Positions 48,970 through 58,286 of a DNA stretch of 64,000 nt are shown here, in pieces. Source of the stretch: Geobacter sp. OR-1 (lineage in GTDB: Bacteria > Desulfobacterota > Desulfuromonadia > Geobacterales > DSM-12255); assembly GCF_000813145.1 (NCBI RefSeq), contig NZ_BAZF01000011.1:1-64000 (forward strand), given 5' to 3'. The notes beneath the pieces were generated by a model. The model had not been told where the DNA came from. It did not search any database and saw only the letters and a program-made list of their open reading frames with translations. Within the stretch, counting starts at the first letter, position 1; each line of letters starts with the position of its first letter. The translations under genes and the position numbers were made by a program.

Positions 48970-49935
48970 TCAACCCTTTTTGGCAAAGCGGGCATCAAGG
49001 TAGCTCCCCAGATCGACCGTGTTCTTGGCAACCCCGAACTTGCTCATGTACTCCTGGGTCGCGGCGAAATCGGCCCGATTGGGCACCAGGTTGAGGAAAC
49101 TCAGACGGTCGCGAGGAGAGGTCAATACCCGCTCGATGATCTCGGGCTTCTGCCCCAGTATTTTCGTCGATCCCTTGGCCGCCTGTACCGGATTGGCCTC
49201 GATGAAGGAGGCGGTACGGATAAAACCGGATACCAGTTCTTGCACCGCGTCAGGGTGACTGGCGACGACATTTTCCCGCAGGTTGAGCACACAGCAGATG
49301 TGGTTGGGCCAGATATCCTTGGAGAGGGTCAGGACCTTGCCCACCTTCTGGGCTTCGGCCTGGGCGCCGAACGGTTCGGCCACGATATAACCGTGGATAC
49401 GGCCGGTGGCCAGGGCATTGACCATTTCCGGCGGCGCCATGTCGATGATTTTCAGGTCGCGGGCCGGATCGATATGCTTCTCGGTAAGCGCCTTGCGCAG
49501 CAGGATGTTGTGGGTCGAGAAGGGGCTCGGAATGGCTATGGTCTTCCCCTTCAGGTCCTCAATCCGGTTGATCTCGCCGCTGTTCTTGACGGTAATGACG
49601 CTGCCGTTGCGATGGCCCAAGAGTACGACCTTGACCGGTACCCCCTTCTGGCGCAGGGTCAAACCGATGGGGGCCAGCAGGAAGGCGCCATCAATAGCAC
49701 CGGCCTTGAGCGCCTCGGCGATCTCGGGCCAGGAGGAAAACTTGACCGGCTTGACGCCGACGGTCTTGAACTGCTCCCGTTCGGCAGCGATCATCAGCAG
49801 GTGATCGGTGATGGGAAGGTAGCCAATCTTCAGGCTGACCTTATTGCCACCGGCAAAGACATTACTGACCAAACCCGGTGTAGCTGCGGCCGCCAGGGCC
49901 AGTCCTGATGCCTTGAGAAAATCACGTCTATTCAT
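48970..49935 (-). CDS. NitT/TauT-type ABC substrate-binding protein with Tat signal
   Basis: 321 residues from the ATG at 49935, preceded by GGAGGAG. The N-terminus MNRRDFLKASGLALAAAA is a twin-arginine signal, so the protein is exported folded. The mature part is an NMT1/SsuA-like binding fold: IGYLPITDHLLMIAAE, LKAGAIDGAFLLAPIGLTLR, DLKGKTIAIPSPFSTHN, ALATGRIHGYIVAEPFG. The IGYLPITDH start is closest to nitrate/bicarbonate-type (NrtA/CmpA) proteins by eye. The start codon lies inside the end of the CO-dehydrogenase-like gene (8-base overlap), which ties the two together. The ligand is unknown. Confidence 0.87.
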   Translation of the reverse strand: MNRRDFLKASGLALAAAATPGLVSNVFAGGNKVSLKIGYLPITDHLLMIAAEREQFKTVGVKPVKFSSWPEIAEALKAGAIDGAFLLAPIGLTLRQKGVPVKVVLLGHRNGSVITVKNSGEINRIEDLKGKTIAIPSPFSTHNILLRKALTEKHIDPARDLKIIDMAPPEMVNALATGRIHGYIVAEPFGAQAEAQKVGKVLTLSKDIWPNHICCVLNLRENVVASHPDAVQELVSGFIRTASFIEANPVQAAKGSTKILGQKPEIIERVLTSPRDRLSFLNLVPNRADFAATQEYMSKFGVAKNTVDLGSYLDARFAKKG

Positions 49936-51958
49936 GGTGCTCCTCCGTATGGTGATTATGTGTATGGTGATGGCCATGCCGATGGGCATGGGCGTGTTCC
50001 TGTTCCTTGTAGAGCTCCGACAGCCGGCCGGTTACCGGGGCAGCGGCCGGTTGCCAGCCGATGGCCGACCGCCGGACGTCGAAGTCGGCCACGATCCGCT
50101 TGGCCAGGGCCACCGGGTCCGAATCGACCACCATCACGGCACCCAGCAGTTCCTGGGTATCCTCGTAGATGAATTTCGACACCTTGTCCGAACCAGCCAC
50201 CGGCGGGGCGATGCAGTGGTACGAATTGAGCCCCAGGAGCCGGAACCCCATGGCTGCGCCCAATCCCTTTTCGTTGGACCATTCCGGGCTGGAGAAGGCG
50301 AGCGGCAACTGCTTGAGCGACTCGCCGCTAGCATTGGCGATGACCCGGAAAAAGGCCGAAGCCCGGGCGTTGTCCAGGCATTCCCCCATGTGCCAGACCG
50401 GCGGCAGATCGTGCGGCGCCAGGGCAGCGTTCAATCCCGTGCCTGCCGCGGCCAGCCCTTCCGGCAGGCAGAAACCGAGCTTCAGCAGGGCATAGGCGGC
50501 GCAGCCATTGGTGAGGGCCAGCACGTCATGGGCAATCAGTTCGTCGGCCACCTTGACCACCGCTTCTTCATAGACCACTTTCAGGTTATTGCACCCCACA
50601 AGATTGACCACCCCCCGGATCCGGCCGCTGCGCAGATGCTCCAGCAGCACGTCGGCACCGCCAAAGGTTGAGAGAATGTTCTCCACCGAGAAACCGACCT
50701 CGGCCTCCATGCGGGCCTGTGGGATAAAGACCTTGCCGCTCTGGCGCTCGCCATAGGCCTGGATGCCGCGCCGGACGATCCGTTCGGCCAGTTGATCGGC
50801 CTGGTCGAGATTGCTGTGGTGATGGTCGAAGGCGATATGCTCGGCGCCGGGGAGCCGAGCCGAATCGCTGGTGGTGACCACCCTGGTGTGGAAGCAGGCC
50901 GCCACGTCCATGATGCCGGGGAAGACGTCCTGGACGTCGGCCACCCAGAGATCCAGGGCGCCGGTGGCCAGGGCCAGCTCCGCACCGACCGCATTGGTAA
51001 GCGGTGTTATATCGCCGAACTTGGCCAGGGCCGAATGGCCGGAGCAGCAGATGCCGTAGAGGCGAATGGTGGCGGCGCCTCCCTCTCTGGAAATTGCGAT
51101 CAGATCGTCCCGCTTGCTCGCCTTGACAATTGCCGCCACCAGCACCGGGGAGTGGCCGTGTACGGCGATGTTGACCGTATCCTCGCTGATCGCCCCCAGG
51201 TTGGTACTGATCCGGCTCCGTTTGGGGAGGCCATAGAGGCAATCCATGGCAATGCTTGATCCGACCACGCTGCTCCAGGCAAAGGCGAGACCACAGCGGA
51301 GCATCTGGCGGACAATGTTCTGCCAATCGCCATCGGTACCGGTGGTGGTGCGATGCAGCGCCTCGAACACCTCGTGGTAGGCGCCGATCGGCAGGATGTC
51401 CAGCTCGCGCCAGAGCTGCAACCGTTCCGGCGGCGCCATCGCTTCCAGGGTCCGGTGCGGTCCCGGCAGGGTGCGGCACAGATCGTCCAAGAGGATCATG
51501 GCAATCTCGCCGGCCAGTTCCTTGATCGATTTCTGCTCGTCAAAGATGCCGAAGGCCTTGGCAGTGGCCAGAACCTTTTCCGGGCCGAGGATCGGCAGGT
51601 CGATGGCCCCATCTCCGGCTGCCTTGAGCGCCAGCATTACCTCGCGCCCCCGGCTGCCGTGGGCAGCAGCACCGGCGGCGGTCCAGCGCAGGATATTGCG
51701 GGCCACGATCAGATGGGCATCGGCGCCGCAGACGCCTTTGGGGCTTTTGGGGGTGATCCGGCACGGACCCATGTGGCAGTTCTTGCAGCAGGTGCCGTTC
51801 AGGCCGAAACCGCAATGGGGCTTCTGGGCGTCAAAACGGTCGAAAGGGGTCTCGATGCCTGCCTGTTCAAGATGGGCAAGCATCTCCCGCACCGCCGAGT
51901 CCGGGGTGCGAGCCATGACATCTGCTTTGGTTGGAAATGTTTTTTTCGTGCTGGTCAT
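49928..51958 (-). CDS. CO-dehydrogenase-like (CooS family) protein with altered C-cluster ligand and His-rich tail
   Basis: 676 residues from the ATG at 51958, which follows AGAGGAA. The family's cysteine-rich N-terminus is intact (CGFGLNGTCCKNCHMGPCRI, about 48-67). C-cluster motifs seen: His in VNIAVHGHSPV, Cys in YGICCSGHS, Cys in VGCNN, Cys in NGCAAYAL, Cys in WHMGECLDN and the Lys in SNEKGLG. Where characterised enzymes read DVQC, with the Cys binding the cluster iron, this protein reads DVQD (DVQDVFPGI). The last 25 residues are mostly His, Glu and Ala and could bind metal. No cooF, cooC or acetyl-CoA synthase gene is near. Its end overlaps an ABC binding-protein gene. It may be a divergent CODH or have a different activity. 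Confidence 0.85.
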   Translation of the reverse strand: MTSTKKTFPTKADVMARTPDSAVREMLAHLEQAGIETPFDRFDAQKPHCGFGLNGTCCKNCHMGPCRITPKSPKGVCGADAHLIVARNILRWTAAGAAAHGSRGREVMLALKAAGDGAIDLPILGPEKVLATAKAFGIFDEQKSIKELAGEIAMILLDDLCRTLPGPHRTLEAMAPPERLQLWRELDILPIGAYHEVFEALHRTTTGTDGDWQNIVRQMLRCGLAFAWSSVVGSSIAMDCLYGLPKRSRISTNLGAISEDTVNIAVHGHSPVLVAAIVKASKRDDLIAISREGGAATIRLYGICCSGHSALAKFGDITPLTNAVGAELALATGALDLWVADVQDVFPGIMDVAACFHTRVVTTSDSARLPGAEHIAFDHHHSNLDQADQLAERIVRRGIQAYGERQSGKVFIPQARMEAEVGFSVENILSTFGGADVLLEHLRSGRIRGVVNLVGCNNLKVVYEEAVVKVADELIAHDVLALTNGCAAYALLKLGFCLPEGLAAAGTGLNAALAPHDLPPVWHMGECLDNARASAFFRVIANASGESLKQLPLAFSSPEWSNEKGLGAAMGFRLLGLNSYHCIAPPVAGSDKVSKFIYEDTQELLGAVMVVDSDPVALAKRIVADFDVRRSAIGWQPAAAPVTGRLSELYKEQEHAHAHRHGHHHTHNHHTEEHHE

Positions 51959-51997
51959 GCGCTTCCTCTCGCTCGGGATCATGCAGAACCGTCATTT

Positions 51998-52056
51998 TGT
52001 AGGGGCGATCCTTGCGTTCGCCCCATGGTCGGGCGGCCACAAGGGCCGCCCCTACA
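51998..52056. repeat. REP-like palindromic repeat between sbp and the CO-dehydrogenase-like gene
   Basis: 59 bases beginning TGTAGGGGCG and ending CGCCCCTACA, with 21 of 26 positions matching between arms. Each half is also a hairpin (GGGGCGA with TCGCCCC; GGGCGGCC with GGCCGCCC). A half copy occurs at 60590-60614. This form is typical of interspersed bacterial palindromic elements. Confidence 0.75.
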
Positions 52057-52061
52057 GCCAC

Positions 52062-53069
52062 CTATTTCGTTGGTGCGTAGATCTGGTCAAAGAGACCGCC
52101 GTCGCTAAAGTGGGTCTTCTGGGCCTTCTGCCAGCCGCCGAAATCCTTGTCTATGGTGTACAGCTTTTTGATTTTGGCCAATTTGGTCGGTATCTTGGGG
52201 TTGATCGGGCGGTAGTAGTGCTTGGCGGCGATTTTCTGCCCTTCATCGGTGTAGAGATACTTCAGGTACGCTTCGGCAACCTTGCGGGTGCCGTGTTTGT
52301 CAACCACCCTGTCGATGACGGTAACCGGCGGCTCGGCCAGGATGCTTTCCGGTGGCGTCACAACTTCAAACTTATCGGGTCCCAGTTCATTGATTGCCAG
52401 GAAGGCCTCATTCTCCCAGGCCAGCAGCACATCCCCCAGACCGCGTTGCACAAAGGTATTGGTGGAGCCACGTGCGCCCGAGTCCAATACCGGCACGTTC
52501 TTGAACAGTCTGCCGACGAACTCTTTTGCCTTGGCGTCATTACCCCCCTTTAGATTTCTGGCGTAGGCCCAGGCAGCCAGGTAGTTCCAGCGGGCGCCGC
52601 CGGAGGTCTTGGGGTTGGGGGTGATCACCGAAACGCCGGGCTTTATCAGGTCATCCCAGTTCTTGATCTTTTTGGGATTCCCCTTGCGCACCAGGAAGAC
52701 GATTGTGGAGGTGTACGGCGCGCTGTTGTGCGGCAGCTCCTTCTGCCACCCCGGCTTGATCAATTTTTTTTCAGCGATGGCATCGACATCGTAACCCAGA
52801 GCCAGGGTAACGACATCAGCTTCCAGGCCGTCGATAACCGCCCGTGCCTGCTTGCCTGAACCGCCGTGAGACTGCTTGATGGTGACCGTCTCGCCACTCT
52901 TTCCTTTCCAGTACTTGGCAAAGGCACCATTGAAATCCTGGTACAGTTCCCGGGTCGGGTCGTAGGATACGTTGAGCAGCGTGGTGTCGGCAGCGGCAAC
53001 GCCTGCAATCGATAGCGACAGCGCCAACGCAATAACCGTGGTAGTCTTTTTCAGCAGTCCTGTTTTCAT
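52062..53069 (-). CDS. sbp: Periplasmic sulfate-binding protein
   Basis: 335 residues. Signal peptide about 1-27 (ending GVAAA). The mature part is a close Sbp/CysP match: [17 protein letters not shown] at its start, [62 protein letters not shown] and ending [11 protein letters not shown]. It delivers sulfate or thiosulfate to CysT/CysW/CysA, encoded about 5 kb further on in the same direction. The ATG follows AAAAGGAGAGCAAG, and a good sigma-70 promoter lies upstream. Confidence 0.93.
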   Translation of the reverse strand: MKTGLLKKTTTVIALALSLSIAGVAAADTTLLNVSYDPTRELYQDFNGAFAKYWKGKSGETVTIKQSHGGSGKQARAVIDGLEADVVTLALGYDVDAIAEKKLIKPGWQKELPHNSAPYTSTIVFLVRKGNPKKIKNWDDLIKPGVSVITPNPKTSGGARWNYLAAWAYARNLKGGNDAKAKEFVGRLFKNVPVLDSGARGSTNTFVQRGLGDVLLAWENEAFLAINELGPDKFEVVTPPESILAEPPVTVIDRVVDKHGTRKVAEAYLKYLYTDEGQKIAAKHYYRPINPKIPTKLAKIKKLYTIDKDFGGWQKAQKTHFSDGGLFDQIYAPTK

Positions 53070-53170
53070 CTTGCTCTCCTTTTGTAGTCTGTAGATTTAG
53101 TAGATTTTTACCGGGAAACAAATCCCCTTCCAGGAGGGGCGCAAATTAAATATAAACTCTATGGATTTTA

Positions 53171-53199
53171 TGATTACAGTAGCCGACCAATAATGTCAA
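53171..53199 (-). promoter_or_regulatory. Sigma-70 type promoter of sbp
   Basis: On the minus strand, a perfect -35 TTGACA (53194-53199), 17-base spacer and -10 TAATCA (53171-53176). The expected start is about 95 bases before the sbp ATG, leaving a long untranslated leader. Confidence 0.6.
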
Positions 53200-53252
53200 G
53201 AAAAAGTTTGGCCCAAATTCCCAATTGTTCTGTTTTCGTGATACAAATATAT

Positions 53253-53291
53253 CTAGTTTCCGTCCGGAGTTTCCGAATGGAAACTATCTAG
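53253..53291. promoter_or_regulatory. Inverted-repeat cluster upstream of sbp, candidate activator site
   Basis: CTAGTTTCC (53253-53261) and GGAAACTATCTAG (53279-53291) are inverted copies, with a further AGTTTCC at 53268-53274 between them. The cluster is about 55 bases upstream of the sbp -35, a usual place for a LysR-type activator, and about 35 bases before the kinase gene at 53326. Which gene it serves is not clear. Confidence 0.5.
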
Positions 53292-53325
53292 CTTTGTCAG
53301 GATAACGTTGTAGCATAGGAATAAA

Positions 53326-55584
53326 ATGCGCAGTCTTATCTCACTCTCAATTCGCGTGCATATGTTAATACTGGTCGTCGTTATGACGGCCGTACCGGTC
53401 GCGATCATACTTTATTCGGCGTACACCCAGCATGAGCAGAATATTGGCAAAGCCAAGCTTCTTGTCGAGAGACTTGCCGATAACGTCAGTGATGACCAGA
53501 ACATACTGCTGTCCGGAACGGAGCAGTTGTTAAGCACCTTATCCCAACTCCCCGCCGTTAAAAACCATTCTGCGAAAGCCGTAAACGCGCTGCTTGCGGA
53601 TCTTGTCAAGAAAACCCCCCAATATTCCAATCTGATCATAGCAGATAGAAACGGTATTCAGTGGGCTGCGGCAATCCCGGCAAAAGGCCCTGTTTCCACT
53701 GCAGACAGAAGGTATTTCCGGAATGCGATTGCTTCCGGCCAATTTTCCTCCGGAGAATACGCCATCGGGAGAATCCTGAAAAAACCTGTACAGCATTTTG
53801 CCTACCCCATTAAAGACTCTTCCGGAAATGTCACCGATGTTGCTGTCGTAGTTTTTACCCTTGATAACTATATAACCAGATACAAGTTGAAAAATATGCC
53901 TGCCGGCAACATGTCGCTGCTATTTACCGACCATAAAGGGACCATCCTCTTCAATGTAACCGCACCGGAAACCTTGGGAAAACAGGACCGGAATGATCTT
54001 TTCAAGAGAATGACCAATGGCCCGGACAAGGGAACCTTTGAGGCGGTGAGCAACATCGGTATCAGGCGATATTTTGCCTATCAGAAGCTCCGCCTTGGCG
54101 GCGAACAGGCCCCATACATGTACGTACGCGCCGGGATACCGGTGGAGACCATTTTAGGGGAAACCCGCTCGAAACTAATGTTCAATATGGCGGTGATGTC
54201 GTCCATGCTGCTTCTGGCGGTTGGGTTTGCCGTCTTTATCAGCAAAAAGGGGGTTATTGACAAGGTTATCGCCCTTCGGGATGCCACGCAAAAAGTTGCC
54301 AGGGGAGATCTCGATGTCAGGATCTCGGATTATGTTTCCGGGGGAGAACTGGGCGACCTGGGGCGGTCTTTTGATGAGATGACGCAGGCATTGATTAACG
54401 ACAATGAAGAACGGACAAGACATGAAAAAGAGCTGTCCCAGTATGCCGACATTGTTGCGCGTATGCAGGTGGGGCTCTACGTATACCGCCTTGAAGATCC
54501 CAATAATGACCGCAGTCTCAGACTATTAACGGTAAACCCGACATCGGTAAACCTGCTGGGCCTTTCCGAGCAGCAAATAGTTGGCCGGACCATTGATGAA
54601 ATATTCCCGGCATTGCGGCAAGCGGGCATCCCGGCTAAATTTGCAGATGTGGTAAAAACCGGAACTTCTTTCGAGCGGGAAGAGTTCATTTATACTGACC
54701 GGAATGTCCGGGAAGCCGCCTTCTCTTTCAAGGCATTTCCGCTCCCCGATAATTGTATGGGGGTGCTGTTCGAAGACATTACCAAACGCAAGAATGCGGA
54801 ATCGGCCCTGCAGCTGCTGAATGATGAACTTGAAGAGCGGGTTCATCAACGCACCGCCGAGATCAACGCCATAAACCGCGAGCTTGAGGCATTCAGCTAT
54901 TCGATTTCCCATGACCTGAGAGCGCCATTGCTTCGAATAACAGGTTTTGCCGATATTCTGCTGGAGGTATGCACACCTAAACTTACTGACGAGGAACTGC
55001 ATTACGTTTTGCGGCTCAAAGAAGCAAGCCGGAGGATGAACGAGCTTATTGAGGCTTTGCTGAAGCTGTCACGAGTCACCAGCAGTGAGTTGAATACCGA
55101 GACCGTGAACTTGAGCAACATGGCACTGGAAATATTCAGCGGGCTGAAGGAACAAGAGCCTGACCGGCTGGTAACTTATTCCGTCAGCGATGGCATGGTC
55201 GCGGATGCCGACCCAATATTGATGAAGTCGCTTCTGGACAATCTCATCAACAATGCCTGGAAGTACAGCTCGAAAAAGGAACATGCCGTAATCGAATTTG
55301 GTGTCAGCGAACAGGACGGGAGTGAGGTCTATTTTGTTCGTGACAATGGCGTAGGATTTAACATGCGCTACCGTGACAACATCTTTGCGCCATTTCGCAG
55401 GCTGCACAAAGATGAGGATTTTGCCGGCATCGGCATCGGGCTTGCGACAGTGCAACGGATCATCCGTCGCCATAGGGGCGACATCTGGGCAGAAGGCAAA
55501 GAAGGGGAAGGCGCGACCTTTTATTTTACCCTGCAAGCGAATAACACCGCAAACCCCGAACGAGCACCCGAGCCAACCGACTAA
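53326..55584 (+). CDS. Membrane sensor histidine kinase with Cache, HAMP and PAS domains
   Basis: 752 residues. Membrane segments near 10-30 and 285-305 enclose a double-Cache type periplasmic domain (SNLIIADRNGIQWAAAIPAK, DRRYFRNAIASGQFSSGEY). HAMP follows (ARGDLDVRISDYVSGGELGD, about 325-360), then PAS about 375-490. The phosphoacceptor helix is near 515 with YSISHDLRAPLLRITGFADI. HATPase about 600-740 has DNLINNAWKYSS, VRDNGVGFNM and IGIGLATVQRII. There is no receiver and no regulator gene beside it. It diverges from sbp and converges on cysN, so a link to sulfur sensing is possible but unsupported. The ATG follows AGGAATAAA. Confidence 0.86.
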   Translation: MRSLISLSIRVHMLILVVVMTAVPVAIILYSAYTQHEQNIGKAKLLVERLADNVSDDQNILLSGTEQLLSTLSQLPAVKNHSAKAVNALLADLVKKTPQYSNLIIADRNGIQWAAAIPAKGPVSTADRRYFRNAIASGQFSSGEYAIGRILKKPVQHFAYPIKDSSGNVTDVAVVVFTLDNYITRYKLKNMPAGNMSLLFTDHKGTILFNVTAPETLGKQDRNDLFKRMTNGPDKGTFEAVSNIGIRRYFAYQKLRLGGEQAPYMYVRAGIPVETILGETRSKLMFNMAVMSSMLLLAVGFAVFISKKGVIDKVIALRDATQKVARGDLDVRISDYVSGGELGDLGRSFDEMTQALINDNEERTRHEKELSQYADIVARMQVGLYVYRLEDPNNDRSLRLLTVNPTSVNLLGLSEQQIVGRTIDEIFPALRQAGIPAKFADVVKTGTSFEREEFIYTDRNVREAAFSFKAFPLPDNCMGVLFEDITKRKNAESALQLLNDELEERVHQRTAEINAINRELEAFSYSISHDLRAPLLRITGFADILLEVCTPKLTDEELHYVLRLKEASRRMNELIEALLKLSRVTSSELNTETVNLSNMALEIFSGLKEQEPDRLVTYSVSDGMVADADPILMKSLLDNLINNAWKYSSKKEHAVIEFGVSEQDGSEVYFVRDNGVGFNMRYRDNIFAPFRRLHKDEDFAGIGIGLATVQRIIRRHRGDIWAEGKEGEGATFYFTLQANNTANPERAPEPTD

Positions 55585-55630
55585 GTCAATTACATGCGCA
55601 AGCAGGCATTCTCGCCACAGTACCGCGAAT

Positions 55631-57310
55631 TCAGATCCCGGTCCCGTCGTCGTCGGGCAAGACGCTTTTCAGACCGGTGCTCCGCTTGAATAGCAGCACG
55701 CTTACACCGTCAGTGGTGCGGTCAAATTCGAATGACAGGGTCTGTTCAAACGCCAGCTGCGCCACTGCTGCCACCTGCCCCACGTCTCGCAGCCGGAACA
55801 GGATCCGGTTCCCCTTGCCTAGATATTCGAGGAAGCTGGCGGACACCTCGAATGCCAGCGCCCCCCATTCCGCGGCAAGGTCCACCACACTTATCCCGCG
55901 GCCACCAATAACGGTTTCACTTAAGTGGATACGTCTGGGGATAGAACCATCTGCGCCGTTCCCCTCCGTTTGAATTGTCGTTTCCTGCACTGTCCGAAGC
56001 TCTGCCGGAGCGGTTGCGATCACCATTCCGGCCGCCACCGTGGCGTTGCTGAACCGGTCGATCAGGATAAAACTGCCGGTATCACGATTCTGCTGATAGG
56101 TGTCGAATGAGATCGGGCGATCCAGTTCCAGACGGGCAACGCCGATTTCATTCAGCCCCAGTGTCGGCACCTGCTTCTGTTCCAGGGTATTGACATCCAC
56201 AGCATATTGCAGGGCTGTGACCCGTCCGGGGGTTATGGCCGTAGCGGTCCGGACCAGGTAGACCTGGCCCACCTGCAGCGGTTCGTCATGCATCCAGACC
56301 AGATGGGCTTCAGGGTGGCGGGCATGGAGCGGCGGGGCTTCGGGCGCGGTCAGCATATCACCCCGGCTGACATCGATCTCATCCGCCAGCGTCAGGGTCA
56401 CGGCCTGGCCGGAAACTGCCTCCTCCAGGTCGCCATTCATGGTAACGATCCGGGCCACCCGGCTGGTGCGGCCCGACGAGGCAACCCGCACCTCATCCCC
56501 CGGGCGGATCGTGCCGGCAGCGATGACGCCGCAGAAACCGCGGAAATCGAGATGGGGGCGGTTCACCCACTGCACCGGCATCCGGAACGGCTGTTCCCGG
56601 TTGTCCCCTGCCACCGGGAACTCTTCCAGAAAGCCCATCAGGGTGGGCCCGTTGTACCAGGGGGTATTAGGGCTTGGTTCGATCATGTTGTCGCCGTTCA
56701 GGGCCGAAAGAGGGATGGCGGTAATAGAGGCAAAACCGAGCGGGCTGGCAAACTGCCGGTAGTCGCGAACAATGGAGTCGAACCGCTGTTGGCCGAAGTC
56801 GATCAGGTCCATCTTATTGATCGCCAGCACCACATGTTTGATGCCGACCAGCGAGACCAGGAAACTGTGGCGTCTGGTCTGGGTCAGCAGCCCCTTGCGG
56901 CTATCCACAAGGATCACTGCCACCTGGGCAGTGGAGGCGCCGGTGACCATGTTACGGGTATACTGCTCATGGCCGGGGGTGTCGGCAACGATAAACTTGC
57001 GCTTGTCAGTGGAGAAGAAGCGGTAGGCAACGTCAATGGTGATCCCCTGCTCCCGCTCCGCCTGCAGACCGTCCAGCAGCAAGGCATAGTCAATGGCCCC
57101 GCCTTGGGTGCCGACCTTCTTGCTGTCCGCCTCCAGGGCGGCCAGCTGATCCTCGAAGACCATCTTGGAATCCCACAACAGCCGCCCGATCAGGGTGCTC
57201 TTGCCGTCATCGACGCTGCCGCAGGTAATGAACCGCAGCAGCGACTTCTCCTCCTGACTCTTCAGGTAGGCGAGGATATCCTTTTCTATGAGTTCTGACT
57301 GGTGTGCCAT
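55631..57310 (-). CDS. cysN: Sulfate adenylyltransferase subunit 1 (GTPase subunit)
   Basis: 559 residues from the ATG at 57310, which follows AAAGGA; a longer reading from 57427 runs into the cysD end and the repeat. GTP-binding motifs: GSVDDGKST (about 30), DVAYRFFSTDKRKF with DTPGHEQYTRN, and NKMDLIDF. C-terminal elongation-factor-like domains follow, plus an extra 100 residues after about 460 (VIGGRGISVVDLAAEWGALA). CysN couples GTP hydrolysis to ATP sulfurylase activity of CysD, making adenosine phosphosulfate from sulfate. The extra C-terminal part is not the usual APS kinase and I do not recognise it. Confidence 0.92.
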   Translation of the reverse strand: MAHQSELIEKDILAYLKSQEEKSLLRFITCGSVDDGKSTLIGRLLWDSKMVFEDQLAALEADSKKVGTQGGAIDYALLLDGLQAEREQGITIDVAYRFFSTDKRKFIVADTPGHEQYTRNMVTGASTAQVAVILVDSRKGLLTQTRRHSFLVSLVGIKHVVLAINKMDLIDFGQQRFDSIVRDYRQFASPLGFASITAIPLSALNGDNMIEPSPNTPWYNGPTLMGFLEEFPVAGDNREQPFRMPVQWVNRPHLDFRGFCGVIAAGTIRPGDEVRVASSGRTSRVARIVTMNGDLEEAVSGQAVTLTLADEIDVSRGDMLTAPEAPPLHARHPEAHLVWMHDEPLQVGQVYLVRTATAITPGRVTALQYAVDVNTLEQKQVPTLGLNEIGVARLELDRPISFDTYQQNRDTGSFILIDRFSNATVAAGMVIATAPAELRTVQETTIQTEGNGADGSIPRRIHLSETVIGGRGISVVDLAAEWGALAFEVSASFLEYLGKGNRILFRLRDVGQVAAVAQLAFEQTLSFEFDRTTDGVSVLLFKRSTGLKSVLPDDDGTGI

Positions 57311-57340
57311 TGAAAAATCCTTTGTGCTTTTAAGATAGAT

Positions 57341-57376
57341 CCCATATGACCCATACGACCTATTGGACCTATCAAA
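57341..57376. repeat. Short tandem repeat, four 9-bp units, between cysN and cysD
   Basis: Units CCCATATGA, CCCATACGA, CCTATTGGA, CCTATCAAA, diverging rightward. The last unit overlaps the cysD stop codon region. Copy number could affect spacing of the cysD-cysN transcript. Confidence 0.6.
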
Positions 57377-58277
57377 AATAGCCTTCTTGCTTCTTCCTCT
57401 CCATAGAGCCGGCCTGGTCGTGATCAATCAATCTACCCTGGCGCTCCGAGGTGCGGGTAAGCAGCATCTCCTGAATGATCTGCGGCAGGGTGTCGGCCTC
57501 TGATTCCACCGCGCCGGTGAGCGGATAGCACCCCAGGGTGCGGAAGCGGACCGATTTGTGCTGGATCGTTTCTCCAGGCCTGAGATCGAGGCGGTCGTCA
57601 TCCACCATGATCAGCATGCCGTCACGCTCCACCACCGGCCGGACCGCGGCATAATAGAGCGGTACGATCGGTATCTGCTCCAGGTGGATGTACTGCCAGA
57701 CATCGAGCTCGGTCCAGTTGGACAGCGGGAAAACCCGGATGCTTTCACCCGGCTTGACCCGGGTGTTGTACAGGTTCCAGAGCTCCGGGCGCTGGTCCTT
57801 GGGGTCCCAGCGATGACTGGCACTGCGGAAGGAGAAGATCCGCTCCTTGGCCCGGGACTTTTCCTCATCCCGCCGGGCGCCGCCAAAGGCGGCATCGAAT
57901 TTGTATCTGTCCAGCGCCTGCCTGAGACCCTCGGTTTTCATGATATCGGTATAGAGCGCCGAACCGTGGGTGAATGGCGAAATCCCCTGTCGAACCCCCT
58001 CCTCGTTCACATGCACGATCAGGTCGAGCCCGCATTCGGCAGCCATCCGGTCCCGGAACTGAATCATCTCGCGGAACTTCCAGGTGGTGTCCACATGCAG
58101 CAGCGGAAACGGCGGCGGCGCCGGGAAAAATGCCTTGCGGGCCAAGTGCAGCATGACCGCCGAGTCCTTGCCGATGGAATAGAGCATCACCGGGTTGGAG
58201 AATTCGGCCACCACTTCCCGGAGGATGTGGATGCTTTCGGCTTCCAATTGTTGCAAATGGGTCAGGTTTTTGGTCAT
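57372..58277 (-). CDS. cysD: Sulfate adenylyltransferase subunit 2 (catalytic)
   Basis: 301 residues. The PP-loop nucleotide site is [20 protein letters not shown] (about 30-50), with [32 protein letters not shown] and [15 protein letters not shown] downstream. It ends with the family tail [11 protein letters not shown]. CysD transfers AMP from ATP to sulfate, driven by CysN. It precedes cysN by 61 bases, a gap that holds the 9-bp repeats, and follows mnmA by nine bases. The ATG follows AAGGATAAACA. Confidence 0.94.
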   Translation of the reverse strand: MTKNLTHLQQLEAESIHILREVVAEFSNPVMLYSIGKDSAVMLHLARKAFFPAPPPFPLLHVDTTWKFREMIQFRDRMAAECGLDLIVHVNEEGVRQGISPFTHGSALYTDIMKTEGLRQALDRYKFDAAFGGARRDEEKSRAKERIFSFRSASHRWDPKDQRPELWNLYNTRVKPGESIRVFPLSNWTELDVWQYIHLEQIPIVPLYYAAVRPVVERDGMLIMVDDDRLDLRPGETIQHKSVRFRTLGCYPLTGAVESEADTLPQIIQEMLLTRTSERQGRLIDHDQAGSMERKKQEGYF

Positions 58278-58286
58278 TGTTTATCC

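Noticed and set aside
49928-51958. Calling the CooS-like gene a standard CO-oxidising cooS
   Set aside because: The DVQD change, the His tail and the lack of cooF/cooC neighbours make that claim unsafe; only the family is assigned.
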